From positions 502,001-566,000 of the forward strand of contig NZ_CAKMRU010000001.1 in NCBI RefSeq assembly GCF_928368155.1: a stretch of DNA of 64,000 nucleotides, in the 5' to 3' direction. The first letter of the stretch is position 1. Every line of letters begins with the position of its first letter. The notes under the pieces are model-generated. The model did no database searches. It was not told the DNA's origin and saw only the letters and a program-made list of their open reading frames with translations. Of the stretch, positions 40,052 to 48,454 are shown piece after piece. The DNA is from Anaerococcus ihuae. Lineage in GTDB: Bacteria > Bacillota > Clostridia > Tissierellales > Peptoniphilaceae. A program made the position numbers and the translations under genes.

Positions 40052-41761
40052 ATGACGGATAAATTAAAAGGTATTATAGCTTCAAGTGGAGTAGCTATAG
40101 GAAAACTTTTACTATTTGATAAGGAAGAATTAATTATTGATAAAATTAAAATCAGTGATGAAGAAGTAGGTCTACACACAAAAAAAATAGAAGATGCTAT
40201 TAAATCTTATTTAACTGACCTTGAGAACAAAGAAAAAAACGAAAAAAATGAAGAAGTTTTAAATATTGTTAGGGCTCACATGGAACTTTTACAAGATCCA
40301 TATTTTTTAGATACAATCAAAGAAAAAATCCAAAATGAAAACAAAAATGCAGAGCTTGCTACAAGTGAAACCGTAGAACAAATGGTTATGGTTATGTCAG
40401 CTCTTGAAGATGAATACCTAAAAGAAAGAGCAGATGATTATAAAGATATAGGATTTCAAGTTCTTTGTAAAATTAAAAATATAGTTCCAAAAGATTTATC
40501 AAAATTAGATGAAGAATGTATTGTTATTTCTAAAGAACTAACTCCATCTGATACATCTAATATGGATAAGGAAAAAGTTTTAGGATTTGCTACTGATTTA
40601 GGTGGAAAAACTTCTCACGTTTCAATAATTGCACAAAATTTAGATATTCCTGCTCTTGTAGGTATGCAAGATGTTTCTACAAAAATTAATGGTGATGAAC
40701 TTGCAATAATTGATGGAAATCAAGGTTTATTAATTGTTAATCCAAGTGAAGAAGAAATAAACTCATACAAACAACTTATTGAAAAAGAAAAAGAAGAAAG
40801 ACAAAGACTAGAAAAAGTTAAAAATCTAGAAGCTAAAACTTTGGATGGAAAAGTTTGTGAAGTTTCTGCAAATATTGGAAATATTGAAGATTTAAAAGTT
40901 GCAATAGAGCATGGATGTGACGGAGTAGGCTTATTTAGAACAGAATTTCTTTATATGGAGAATGATCATTTTCCAACAGAAGAAGAACAATACGAAGTTT
41001 ACAAAGAAGCTACACAAATGCTTGGAGAAAAACCTTTAATAGTAAGAACTTTAGATATAGGTGGAGACAAGGGACTTGATTATTATGATTTCCCTAAAGA
41101 AGAAAATCCGTTTTTGGGATATAGGGCAATAAGATTCTGTCTAGACCATCAAGATATATTTAAAGATCAATTAAGAGCACTTTTAAGAGCATCTGCATAT
41201 GGAAATTTAAAAATAATGCTTCCTTTTGTAATCTCAACAGATGAAATTAAACAAACTAGAGCAATTCTAGAAGAATTGAAAAAAGATCTTGATAAAGAAA
41301 GAATTGCTTACAATAAAGATATAGATCTTGGAATTATGGTTGAAACCTCAGCTTCAATTATTATGGCAGATAAATTAATAAAATATTCTGACTTCTTTTC
41401 TATAGGAACAAATGATCTTACCCAATACACTTTAGCTTGTGATAGGGGAAATGAAAATATTTCAGATATTTATGATAACTTTAACCCAGCTGTAATTAGA
41501 TCTATAAAACATGTTATAGATGAAAGTCATAAAGCTGGAAAATGGACTGGTATGTGCGGTCAATTTGCTTCAGATACTAAAGCTACAAAATTATTATTAG
41601 GCCTTGGTTTAGATGAATTTTCAGGATCAGCTTCTAAGTTACCGAAAGTTAAAGATATAATTAGAAATTCTAACTTTAAAGATGAAGAAAAATTTGCTTC
41701 AACTATTTTAGATTTAGAAGATGTAAGAGAGGTAAAAGAATCTTTAGAAAAGCATAGTTAA
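40052..41761 (+). CDS. ptsI: Phosphoenolpyruvate-protein phosphotransferase (enzyme I)
   Basis: Enzyme I transfers phosphate from PEP to HPr. The phosphohistidine loop GGKTSHVSIIAQN, the PEP-binding DGVGLFRTEFLYMEND block and the C-terminal GMCGQFASD catalytic cysteine segment are intact. 569 residues from ATG 40052; the in-frame TTG 40034 is upstream of the ribosome site GAAAGGAAA and is rejected. Its stop codon overlaps the start of the APH-like gene by one base, so those two are translationally linked. Confidence 0.97.
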   Translation: MTDKLKGIIASSGVAIGKLLLFDKEELIIDKIKISDEEVGLHTKKIEDAIKSYLTDLENKEKNEKNEEVLNIVRAHMELLQDPYFLDTIKEKIQNENKNAELATSETVEQMVMVMSALEDEYLKERADDYKDIGFQVLCKIKNIVPKDLSKLDEECIVISKELTPSDTSNMDKEKVLGFATDLGGKTSHVSIIAQNLDIPALVGMQDVSTKINGDELAIIDGNQGLLIVNPSEEEINSYKQLIEKEKEERQRLEKVKNLEAKTLDGKVCEVSANIGNIEDLKVAIEHGCDGVGLFRTEFLYMENDHFPTEEEQYEVYKEATQMLGEKPLIVRTLDIGGDKGLDYYDFPKEENPFLGYRAIRFCLDHQDIFKDQLRALLRASAYGNLKIMLPFVISTDEIKQTRAILEELKKDLDKERIAYNKDIDLGIMVETSASIIMADKLIKYSDFFSIGTNDLTQYTLACDRGNENISDIYDNFNPAVIRSIKHVIDESHKAGKWTGMCGQFASDTKATKLLLGLGLDEFSGSASKLPKVKDIIRNSNFKDEEKFASTILDLEDVREVKESLEKHS

Positions 41762-42678
41762 TGGAAAAAAATATGAATAATAAATCTCTTAATATTATTA
41801 AAAGAAGCAAATTTTTTGCAAATAAAATTGATCAAATATCATTAATAGATGAAATAGCATCTAATAAACTAAGAATTATTATAGAAGATAAGTCCTATGT
41901 TTTGGGTTTATATGCAATTAATGAGTTTGAGAAATTAAAAAAAGAAGAAATTATTAATAATTATCTTAAAAATATAGAATTATTAGACACCTTGGATTTA
42001 TATGAGATTGGAATCATGCCTGATATCAATAAATCATATAAGGTATTTGAATATAGAAATGAAATTTCTTTGGGAGAGCATTTAGGAAAAATAAGTAAGG
42101 ATGAATCCTATAAAATCGGACGTAAATTTGGAAAAATTTTAAAAAATATCCATGCAAAAAAAATTGAAGAAGATAAAGGCTTTGATTGGTATAAGGATAT
42201 AGATACAAAAGTAAATTTCTTACTTTATAGGCATGGTTTAAATAAAATTAATGATAGTGATTATATTTTAATTGATTATTTATCTTCAAATAAATATATA
42301 TGTAAAAATACAGCATCGAATTCTCTGTATCAAAATATAAATGAAAAAAATATTAGGATATTTGATGAAGATGAAATTGATATTAGAGGTCTTAAAGAAA
42401 TAAAAATAGGTGATGGTGTAAGTGATTTTGTAAATATTAATAAAATCGCCATAAAATATCCTGAATTTTCAAAAGGAGTTTTGGATTCATATCATGATAA
42501 TGATATAATTTCTAGAAAATTTTATAGACTTTTAAGTTTTTACCAAGCCTATTATATATTAGAATCTTTGGTAGATATAAGAGATAAGAAAAAATCATAT
42601 TTAACAGAAGAAGAAATAGATGAAATTTTAAAAATGTATGATAATTTTTCAGAAATCATTCCTTCTTGGGCAAAATAA
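41761..42678 (+). CDS. APH-fold protein without kinase catalytic residues
   Basis: A 305-residue protein I recognise only distantly. The helical block SLGEHLGKISKDESYKIGRK and GKILKNIHAKK matches the core of aminoglycoside phosphotransferase-like kinases, as do PEFSKGVLDSYHDNDI and the tyrosine-rich FYRLLSFYQAYYIL. The catalytic loop, usually HGDxHPGN, is YQNINEKN, so the catalytic aspartate is replaced by isoleucine; GDGVSDF stands where the metal-site region lies. I infer a pseudokinase or a sugar/antibiotic-binding protein. It overlaps ptsI by one base; ATG 41773 is an alternative start and neither has a strong ribosome site. Confidence 0.7.
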   Translation: MEKNMNNKSLNIIKRSKFFANKIDQISLIDEIASNKLRIIIEDKSYVLGLYAINEFEKLKKEEIINNYLKNIELLDTLDLYEIGIMPDINKSYKVFEYRNEISLGEHLGKISKDESYKIGRKFGKILKNIHAKKIEEDKGFDWYKDIDTKVNFLLYRHGLNKINDSDYILIDYLSSNKYICKNTASNSLYQNINEKNIRIFDEDEIDIRGLKEIKIGDGVSDFVNINKIAIKYPEFSKGVLDSYHDNDIISRKFYRLLSFYQAYYILESLVDIRDKKKSYLTEEEIDEILKMYDNFSEIIPSWAK

Positions 42679-42689
42679 AATTTAATAGG

Positions 42690-42763
42690 GGTTGTTGCAA
42701 TTAAGTCTTATAATTTTACATGAGTTTATAAGCTCGGACTTCTTTTGCAATAACCTTTTTTTA
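42690..42763 (+). terminator. Terminator with large nested stem
   Basis: GGTTGTTGCAA (42690-42700) pairs with TTGCAATAACC (42745-42755), and an inner AAGTC-TTATAA pairs with TTATAA-GACTT. TTTTTTTT follows. It ends the ccpA-like/pts unit. Confidence 0.8.
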
Positions 42764-42792
42764 TTTCTAAAAACTCATCTTGTATTCCTTTA

Positions 42793-42821
42793 TTGTAGAA
42801 AATAAAAAAATATGATAAAAT
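42793..42821 (+). promoter_or_regulatory. Promoter of the yitT gene
   Basis: TTGTAG (42793-42798), 17-bp spacer, TAAAAT (42816-42821) with an extended TG (42813-42814). Confidence 0.5.
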
Positions 42822-42853
42822 TTAAATAAATATTTACAAAAGGAAAAGACTTT

Positions 42854-43705
42854 ATGGTTAAAAATTTCAAAAAAGCTATTAATATAGGTTTTAATTCTAT
42901 ATTATTGGCGTTCGGCTTATATTTTTTCTTAGTACAACATAAAATTGCTCCTGGTGGAGTTACTGGAATTTCACTAATTATGGCAAATGTTTTTACTATT
43001 TTAACTGTCGGCCAGTGGTCTTTGCTATTAAATATTATTTTATTTATTTTGGCATTTTTTTTAATGGGAAAGGATTTTGGCAAAAAAACTGTATTGTCAG
43101 CATCTATAATATCCTTGGCCATAATGTTTTTTGAAAAATATTTTCCAGATACAATTTTATCAAATGATATGATTATTAATATAATATTTGGAGCAGGCAT
43201 TGAATCCTATGCTTTAAGTTGCATATTTTTTAATGATTCTTCATCTGGCGGTACTGATATTATTGCAGCTATTTTTAATAAATATTTTAAAATAAGTCTA
43301 GCAAAATCTTTGTTTGCTATAGATTTTTTGGTTGTTATGCTTTCTATAAAAGAATTTGGAATAGAAGTTGCCTTGTACGCAGTTTTATGTGTTGTCATCC
43401 AATCGTTTGGATTCAATTATTTCATCCAAGGTCTTGGTAGAAAAATTGCCATTACTGTTATAAGTGATTATAGTAATGAAATCAATCAAATGATTTTGGG
43501 TAAATACAAAAGAGGAGTTACCTTATATAAGGCTGAGGGTGGATATTCTCATAAGAAAAGAGATATAATACTTACAGTAGTTCCATTTAGAAAATATATT
43601 AGCATTAAGGATGATATATTAAAAATTGATAAAAACGCATTTGTTTTCGCTCATTCAATTTCTGAAGTTTTGGGTGAAGGATTTACCTATGAGGTTTTTG
43701 AATAA
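42854..43705 (+). CDS. YitT-family membrane protein (DUF161/DUF2179)
   Basis: A 283-residue protein with five or six N-terminal membrane helices and a soluble C-terminal DUF2179 domain. Characteristic blocks are HKIAPGGVTGISLI, FFNDSSSGGTDIIA and the C-terminal KRGVTLYKAEGGYSHKKRDI with TVVPFRKYISIK. The function of YitT proteins is unknown; they are widespread in Firmicutes. AAAAGGAAAAG precedes the start. It stands 12 bp before the CvfB-like gene and probably shares its promoter. Confidence 0.88.
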   Translation: MVKNFKKAINIGFNSILLAFGLYFFLVQHKIAPGGVTGISLIMANVFTILTVGQWSLLLNIILFILAFFLMGKDFGKKTVLSASIISLAIMFFEKYFPDTILSNDMIINIIFGAGIESYALSCIFFNDSSSGGTDIIAAIFNKYFKISLAKSLFAIDFLVVMLSIKEFGIEVALYAVLCVVIQSFGFNYFIQGLGRKIAITVISDYSNEINQMILGKYKRGVTLYKAEGGYSHKKRDIILTVVPFRKYISIKDDILKIDKNAFVFAHSISEVLGEGFTYEVFE

Positions 43706-43717
43706 AGAGGAGTGATT

Positions 43718-44527
43718 TTGATAAAAAAATTAAAAATAAAGAGAATTAGTAAGAATAAGGCATACATTCAAACTAAGTTTGGAGATGCTGTAATAGATAA
43801 AAATGACATTGGAGATTATAGACAAGGTGATATGATAGAAGCCTATATCTATTATGATATAAATAATACCTTAAGAGCAAGCAGAAACTTAGAGCTGGAA
43901 AATAAAAAGATATATTCTCTTAAGTGTATTGATATTAAGAAAAATGGTGCATATTTTATTTTTCAAGATAAGATAAAATTATTAATGCCAGCTAGTGAAA
44001 AATCTTATAGGATAATAAAAGATATGACATATCCAGTTGGAATAAATTTTGACGATCAAAACATGCCGATTCTTACAAGTAAGATTAGAAATTTACTATC
44101 AACAGATCATGATTTTAAAGAAAATGATATTGTAGAAGGAAGAATTTATTCTATTAACAAGCATATTGGTGCTTTTATAGCTATAAATAATCAATATGAT
44201 TCACTAATTAGAATAAACGAATTAAAAGGAGTTCATATTGAGGGTGAACTTTTAAAGCTAAGAGTAAAAGAAGTAAGAGAAGATGGAAAAATAGAATTAT
44301 CTAATAGAAAAAGATCTTATCTTGAAATAGATAATGATTGTCAAAAAATATTAGATTATCTAGAAGAAAATAATGGGCAAGTAAATTTGGGAGATAAGTC
44401 TTCACCTGATAAAATTTTCAAAGTTTTTGGATTTTCAAAATCTGCCTATAAAAGAGCGTTAGGAAGACTTTATAAGGATAAATATATAAAGATTTATCCT
44501 AAAAAAATAGAATTATTGGAGAGGTAA
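43718..44527 (+). CDS. CvfB-like S1-domain RNA-binding protein
   Basis: A 269-residue protein with successive S1-type beta-barrels (about residues 1-60, 62-128 and 133-200) and a C-terminal winged-helix-like domain (KIFKVFGFSKSAYKRALGRLYK). This domain order matches CvfB/YitL, an RNA-binding regulator of virulence genes in staphylococci. The start is taken as TTG 43718, since AAAGAGGAG is correctly spaced from it and too close to GTG 43712. It overlaps nothing but lies one base before the next gene. Confidence 0.85.
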   Translation: MIKKLKIKRISKNKAYIQTKFGDAVIDKNDIGDYRQGDMIEAYIYYDINNTLRASRNLELENKKIYSLKCIDIKKNGAYFIFQDKIKLLMPASEKSYRIIKDMTYPVGINFDDQNMPILTSKIRNLLSTDHDFKENDIVEGRIYSINKHIGAFIAINNQYDSLIRINELKGVHIEGELLKLRVKEVREDGKIELSNRKRSYLEIDNDCQKILDYLEENNGQVNLGDKSSPDKIFKVFGFSKSAYKRALGRLYKDKYIKIYPKKIELLER

Positions 44528-44528
44528 A

Positions 44529-45275
44529 ATGACAGAAAAAAATAAAGATATATTAGCAGAAGTAAACGGAAAAGAAATTAAACAAAGTGATGTAATTACT
44601 TTTATTTCGCAAATGCAAGGCGGTCAACAATTTATGAACCCACAAGGGATTCATCAAATTGCAGATGAATTAGTAAATCAAGAATTAATGTATATAGATG
44701 CTAAAGAAAATAATCTTGACCAAGACAAAGAATTTAAAGATCAACTTGAAATTACAAAAGAAAATATGTTAAAAAATTATGCTATGCACTTATTATTTGA
44801 TAGCATAAAAGTTAGCGATGATGAAATAAAAGAATATTACGAAAATAATAAAGAGGTTGTAAAAAAACCAAAGTCTTATAGAGCAAGTCATATTTTAGTA
44901 GAAGATGAAGAAACTGCGGATAAAATTTTAGAGAAAATTGAAAATGGTTTAAACTTTTCAGACGCTGCTGATAAATATTCTACAGATAAGGCTAGCAAAG
45001 GCGGAGATTTAGGAGAATTTCCAAAAGGAGCTATGGTAAAAGAGTTTGAAGATGCTCTTGATGAACTTAAAGAAGGAGAAATCTCAAAACCTGTTAAAAC
45101 TCAATTTGGATACCATATTATAAAACTTGACCATACTCATGATGAGTATCTTCCAGAATTAGATGAAATTAAAGATAGAATACATGACACACTTCTAATG
45201 ATAAAAAGACAAGAAAAATATTTAGAAAAAACAAATCAAATAAAAGAGAAAGTAGAAGTCAAAAAATATTATTAA
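44529..45275 (+). CDS. Parvulin-type peptidylprolyl isomerase without signal peptide
   Basis: A 248-residue rotamase of the PrsA/SurA family. The N-terminal SurA-like helical domain (ILAEVNGKEIKQSDVITFIS) is followed by a parvulin domain with YRASHILVEDEETADK, GGDLGEFPKGAMVKEFEDAL and TQFGYHIIKLD. Unlike PrsA it has neither a signal peptide nor a lipobox, so it should act in the cytoplasm. Start ATG 44529 follows GGAGAGG. It follows the CvfB-like gene immediately and precedes the PepD-like gene. Confidence 0.9.
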   Translation: MTEKNKDILAEVNGKEIKQSDVITFISQMQGGQQFMNPQGIHQIADELVNQELMYIDAKENNLDQDKEFKDQLEITKENMLKNYAMHLLFDSIKVSDDEIKEYYENNKEVVKKPKSYRASHILVEDEETADKILEKIENGLNFSDAADKYSTDKASKGGDLGEFPKGAMVKEFEDALDELKEGEISKPVKTQFGYHIIKLDHTHDEYLPELDEIKDRIHDTLLMIKRQEKYLEKTNQIKEKVEVKKYY

Positions 45276-45284
45276 GGAATTTAT

Positions 45285-46688
45285 ATGGAAAACTCAAATT
45301 ATTCCAATAAGTTAAAAATAATAGCAAAAGATTTAGGTGAATATATAAAAGTAATTGATGATAAAAAATCACTTCTTAAGTTTGTCTTGTCAAAAGCCAA
45401 AGAAAAAAGATTAACTATACTTTTAATAAATGATTGCTATTATATTAAAAATGAAAATCCAAAATCTGTTTTACACTTAAATATTAGTGATAAAATCAAT
45501 TCATCTTCTTTTATAAATGTTAAAGAAGAGGAAGATTTTTCATTTGAAACAAACTTAAACACAACTGAAATTAGTGGTATTTTAAATATATGCATGCTTT
45601 TAGAAGAAGGTTTAGGTAGCTTTGATATATTATTGACAAATACTTACATAAGTGATTATAATAGAGATTTTTCAATTTTAAGATCTGTAATAAGATCTAA
45701 AAACATTATTAATTTAAATTTAAATGAATCTGATTGTATTGCAGAAGGTTTTGCATCTCACACTATAAGTACAGCAGAAATCCCTATAAATAGAGTAGAA
45801 ATAAATGAAGATATTTTTTTACAAGAAAATTCTATTTATAGAATAAGTCTAGAAAATATTGTTGGAAATAACTATTCTGACGATTTAAATAATAATATTA
45901 AAAATGCTATCAAAATGTTAATCACATTCATAAGAAAGATTAAATCAAAAGTAGACATTGATATTGTTAATATTGAAGGTGGAGGCAAAAATGATAGGAT
46001 GCCTTCATATTGTTTTGTTGACTTAGTATGCAAAAATGAATTTGTGAATGACCTTTTGAATGTCTTTGATTTATTTGTAAGCGAGTATCTTTCTACAAAT
46101 TTCAAATTTGAACCAAATTTAAAATTCGATATAAAAAAAATAGATTATTTAAAATTTTATCCTATGACCCAAGAATCCTATGAACATATATCGTCTTTTG
46201 TAGAACTATCTTTAAATGGGACCTATTCAGTTGATAGCAACACAAAAACGACTATAGCCTCTTCTATTTTAACGAGAGTAAGAACTTCAAGTTATAAATT
46301 TAATTCAGTTATGATTTTTAGGTCCTTATCTGAAGACAGTCTATTGCAAATGCTTGATAAAACAAAGCTTGCATCAAATATAAACGGTGGGGAATTTAAA
46401 AATAGATTATCTATACCTTCCTGGCAAAATGAAAATGATTCTTTAGCAATAGTTTTTAAAAAATCCTATGATCAACTATTTAAAACTAATTTAAAGATAA
46501 TAAAAACACAATATTCTTTAGACTGTAATGTTATTTTTTATAAATTTGATGTTAATATGATATCAATTGGGGTAAAATATAAACAAGTAGATGTAAAAAC
46601 ATCTGCTAGTGATTTTAAAGATATTTTAAAAACATTTTATTTATTAAAGGATGTTTTGTTTAAACTAGATAAAAATATGGAGAAGTGA
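45285..46688 (+). CDS. PepD-like protein lacking the metal-binding residues
   Basis: A 467-residue protein I place, with caution, as a remote relative of the M20C dipeptidase encoded at 20102-21502. Matching stretches: the C-terminal PSWQNENDSLAIVFKKSYDQ against PGWEYKEDSKLRPLAQKVYK, NIKNAIKMLITFIRKIKSK against RGNAIKIFAHILDNLNSD, and IINLNLNESDCIAEGF against LINIDSEEEGVLTVGS. Each zinc ligand is missing: GHMDMV reads LHLNISDK, GADNGI reads TEISGI, the catalytic Glu pair is absent, and GAHSPEE reads VKTSASD. It cannot be a peptidase of this class. The role is unknown. Confidence 0.65.
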   Translation: MENSNYSNKLKIIAKDLGEYIKVIDDKKSLLKFVLSKAKEKRLTILLINDCYYIKNENPKSVLHLNISDKINSSSFINVKEEEDFSFETNLNTTEISGILNICMLLEEGLGSFDILLTNTYISDYNRDFSILRSVIRSKNIINLNLNESDCIAEGFASHTISTAEIPINRVEINEDIFLQENSIYRISLENIVGNNYSDDLNNNIKNAIKMLITFIRKIKSKVDIDIVNIEGGGKNDRMPSYCFVDLVCKNEFVNDLLNVFDLFVSEYLSTNFKFEPNLKFDIKKIDYLKFYPMTQESYEHISSFVELSLNGTYSVDSNTKTTIASSILTRVRTSSYKFNSVMIFRSLSEDSLLQMLDKTKLASNINGGEFKNRLSIPSWQNENDSLAIVFKKSYDQLFKTNLKIIKTQYSLDCNVIFYKFDVNMISIGVKYKQVDVKTSASDFKDILKTFYLLKDVLFKLDKNMEK

Positions 46689-47044
46689 TGTCAAAAAAAT
46701 TAGAAATTCACAATCATGAAGTTGAATTTGAAAAAAATGAAGGAAAAGCAATTATAGAATTGCAATTAGATGATAATCCTAGACAATGTTATTTAATCGA
46801 TATTTTTTCTGTAGATGATAATGACTATATAGCTTTGGTTGACAGTGAAAATAGCGAATTAATAATCTTATTGTACGAACTTGTTGATGATCAAACAGGA
46901 GAAATAAAATTAAATTCATTAGAAGATGAAGATAAACTTGATGAAATTTACCATTTATTTTCACATTATTGGGATTATGATACAATTGATGAAATTGTAA
47001 GTGAATATGAAAGTGATTTAGAAGATAGTGATTTAGATGTGTAG
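46688..47044 (+). CDS. DUF1292 family protein
   Basis: A 118-residue acidic protein with the DUF1292 pattern: an N-terminal beta-sheet domain (CYLIDIFSVDDNDYIALVDS) and a very acidic, helical tail ending in SEYESDLEDSDLDV. Its function is not known; DUF1292 genes are common in Firmicutes near RNA- or tRNA-related genes. ATG 46688 overlaps the TGA of the PepD-like gene by one base and follows GGAGAAG; the GTG 46685 start is rejected. The 3' end overlaps the radical SAM gene by 8 bp. Confidence 0.82.
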   Translation: MSKKLEIHNHEVEFEKNEGKAIIELQLDDNPRQCYLIDIFSVDDNDYIALVDSENSELIILLYELVDDQTGEIKLNSLEDEDKLDEIYHLFSHYWDYDTIDEIVSEYESDLEDSDLDV

Positions 47045-47993
47045 GAATCTGCCTTATTTTCCTATATCAAAATTTTATAAATCTAAATATGGAGAAAAGG
47101 TATATAAACTACCTATAAAATTGTCTATAACTTGTCCAAACAGGGACGGAGAAAAAAGTACAGAAGGTTGTATTTTTTGCTCTGAAAGTGGAGGAAGCTT
47201 TGAAAATTTACCTTCATTTATGACTGTTGATAAACAATTAGAAATTAACAAAAAATACATAGGTAGTAGATATAAAGCAAAAAAGTTCATAGCATACTTT
47301 CAAAACTTTTCAAATACCTATATGGAGTTTGATAAATTTAAAAATGTTATAAATGCTTGCAATAAAGATTATATAGTAGCTATATCAATTTCTACAAGAA
47401 GTGATTGCATTACTTATAAAAAATTGAATTTTTTAAAGGAATTTTCAAATCAGACTGGTATAGATATAGTTATAGAATTAGGTTTACAAACAGCAAATTA
47501 TAAATCTTTAAAAATTTTAAATAGGTGTGAAGATTTAGCTGATTTCATACAAGCTTGTAATATGATTAATGAGTACGGATTTAGAATATGTACTCACGTA
47601 ATTTTATCTCTACCATGGGATGATGAAGAAGATATTATAGAAACTGCTAGAATTATTAATGTTCTTGGAATTAAAGAGGTAAAAATTCATTCTCTATTCA
47701 TAATAAAAAATACAAAACTTGATAATATGTATAAAAATAAGGAATTTGTTATGCCCACAAAAAAAGATTATCAAAAAAATGTAATTTTATTTTTAAGAAA
47801 CATTAATAAAGATATAGCTATTCAAAGACTTGTAGGTAGAGCTCCAGAAGAGGATACAGTTTTTTGTAACTGGAATTCGTCTTGGTGGATGATTAGGGAT
47901 GAAATTGTAAAATATATGAACGAAAATAATATTTTTCAAGGCGATTTAATTTGCCGTAAAGAATATAAAAAATTAAAGGGAGAGATGAAATGA
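47037..47993 (+). CDS. Radical SAM protein (TIGR01212/YtqA type)
   Basis: A 318-residue radical S-adenosylmethionine enzyme. The N-terminal SKYGEKVYKLPIKLSITCPN is followed by the cluster motif in which C-x12-C-x2-C appears as CPNRDGEKSTEGCIFC, the spacing of this subfamily. Later blocks are ISTRSDCI, VIELGLQTAN and THVILSLPWDDEEDI, all characteristic of YtqA. Recent work assigns some members to tRNA or rRNA modification; this one's substrate is unknown. The start ATG 47037 overlaps the DUF1292 gene, and the next gene starts on its stop codon. Confidence 0.9.
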   Translation: MCRNLPYFPISKFYKSKYGEKVYKLPIKLSITCPNRDGEKSTEGCIFCSESGGSFENLPSFMTVDKQLEINKKYIGSRYKAKKFIAYFQNFSNTYMEFDKFKNVINACNKDYIVAISISTRSDCITYKKLNFLKEFSNQTGIDIVIELGLQTANYKSLKILNRCEDLADFIQACNMINEYGFRICTHVILSLPWDDEEDIIETARIINVLGIKEVKIHSLFIIKNTKLDNMYKNKEFVMPTKKDYQKNVILFLRNINKDIAIQRLVGRAPEEDTVFCNWNSSWWMIRDEIVKYMNENNIFQGDLICRKEYKKLKGEMK

Positions 47994-48418
47994 TTTATTT
48001 AGTATTAGGACCTTCAGGAAGTGGAAAAACAAAATGGCTAATTGACCAAGCAAACGATGAAAAAGGAAAGGGTAATACAAATATTGTATTTGTAGACAGT
48101 GACAATGATCAAATTTATTCACTTGACCATTCTGTAAGATTGATTGATGCATCAAACTTTTTCATAGATTCAGTAGAATCTTTTAGAGGATTTATAGCTG
48201 GAATTTTGGCAAGAGATTATGATATTGGAAAAATATATATTGATGGTATCTATGATATTGTTGATATAAATAGTGAAAATATTGAGAAACTTTCAGATGA
48301 CTTAACTAAACTTTCAAAAGAATGTAATGTGGACATCTACCTTGGCCTAGATTGTAAGTCAAGTGATATACCTGAATCTCTTGATGCAGAAATTCACGAA
48401 ACAAAATTATTAGATTAA
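47990..48418 (+). CDS. Small P-loop ATPase
   Basis: A 142-residue protein with a Walker A motif GPSGSGKT (residues 7-14) right after the first strand and a possible Walker B strand KIYIDGIYDI. It has neither a signal peptide nor a membrane segment. This is a minimal P-loop fold of unknown function. It overlaps the radical SAM gene by 4 bp (ATGA), so the two belong to one operon; a terminator stands directly behind it. I do not recognise a specific family. Confidence 0.65.
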   Translation: MIYLVLGPSGSGKTKWLIDQANDEKGKGNTNIVFVDSDNDQIYSLDHSVRLIDASNFFIDSVESFRGFIAGILARDYDIGKIYIDGIYDIVDINSENIEKLSDDLTKLSKECNVDIYLGLDCKSSDIPESLDAEIHETKLLD

Positions 48419-48424
48419 ATTTAA

Positions 48425-48448
48425 GCCGTCTCCTTGAGACGGTTTTTT
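48425..48448 (+). terminator. Terminator after the P-loop gene
   Basis: CCGTCTC-CTT-GAGACGG then TTTTTT, a compact textbook hairpin; the next start codon begins 6 bp beyond the T run. Confidence 0.9.
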
Positions 48449-48454
48449 GATATT

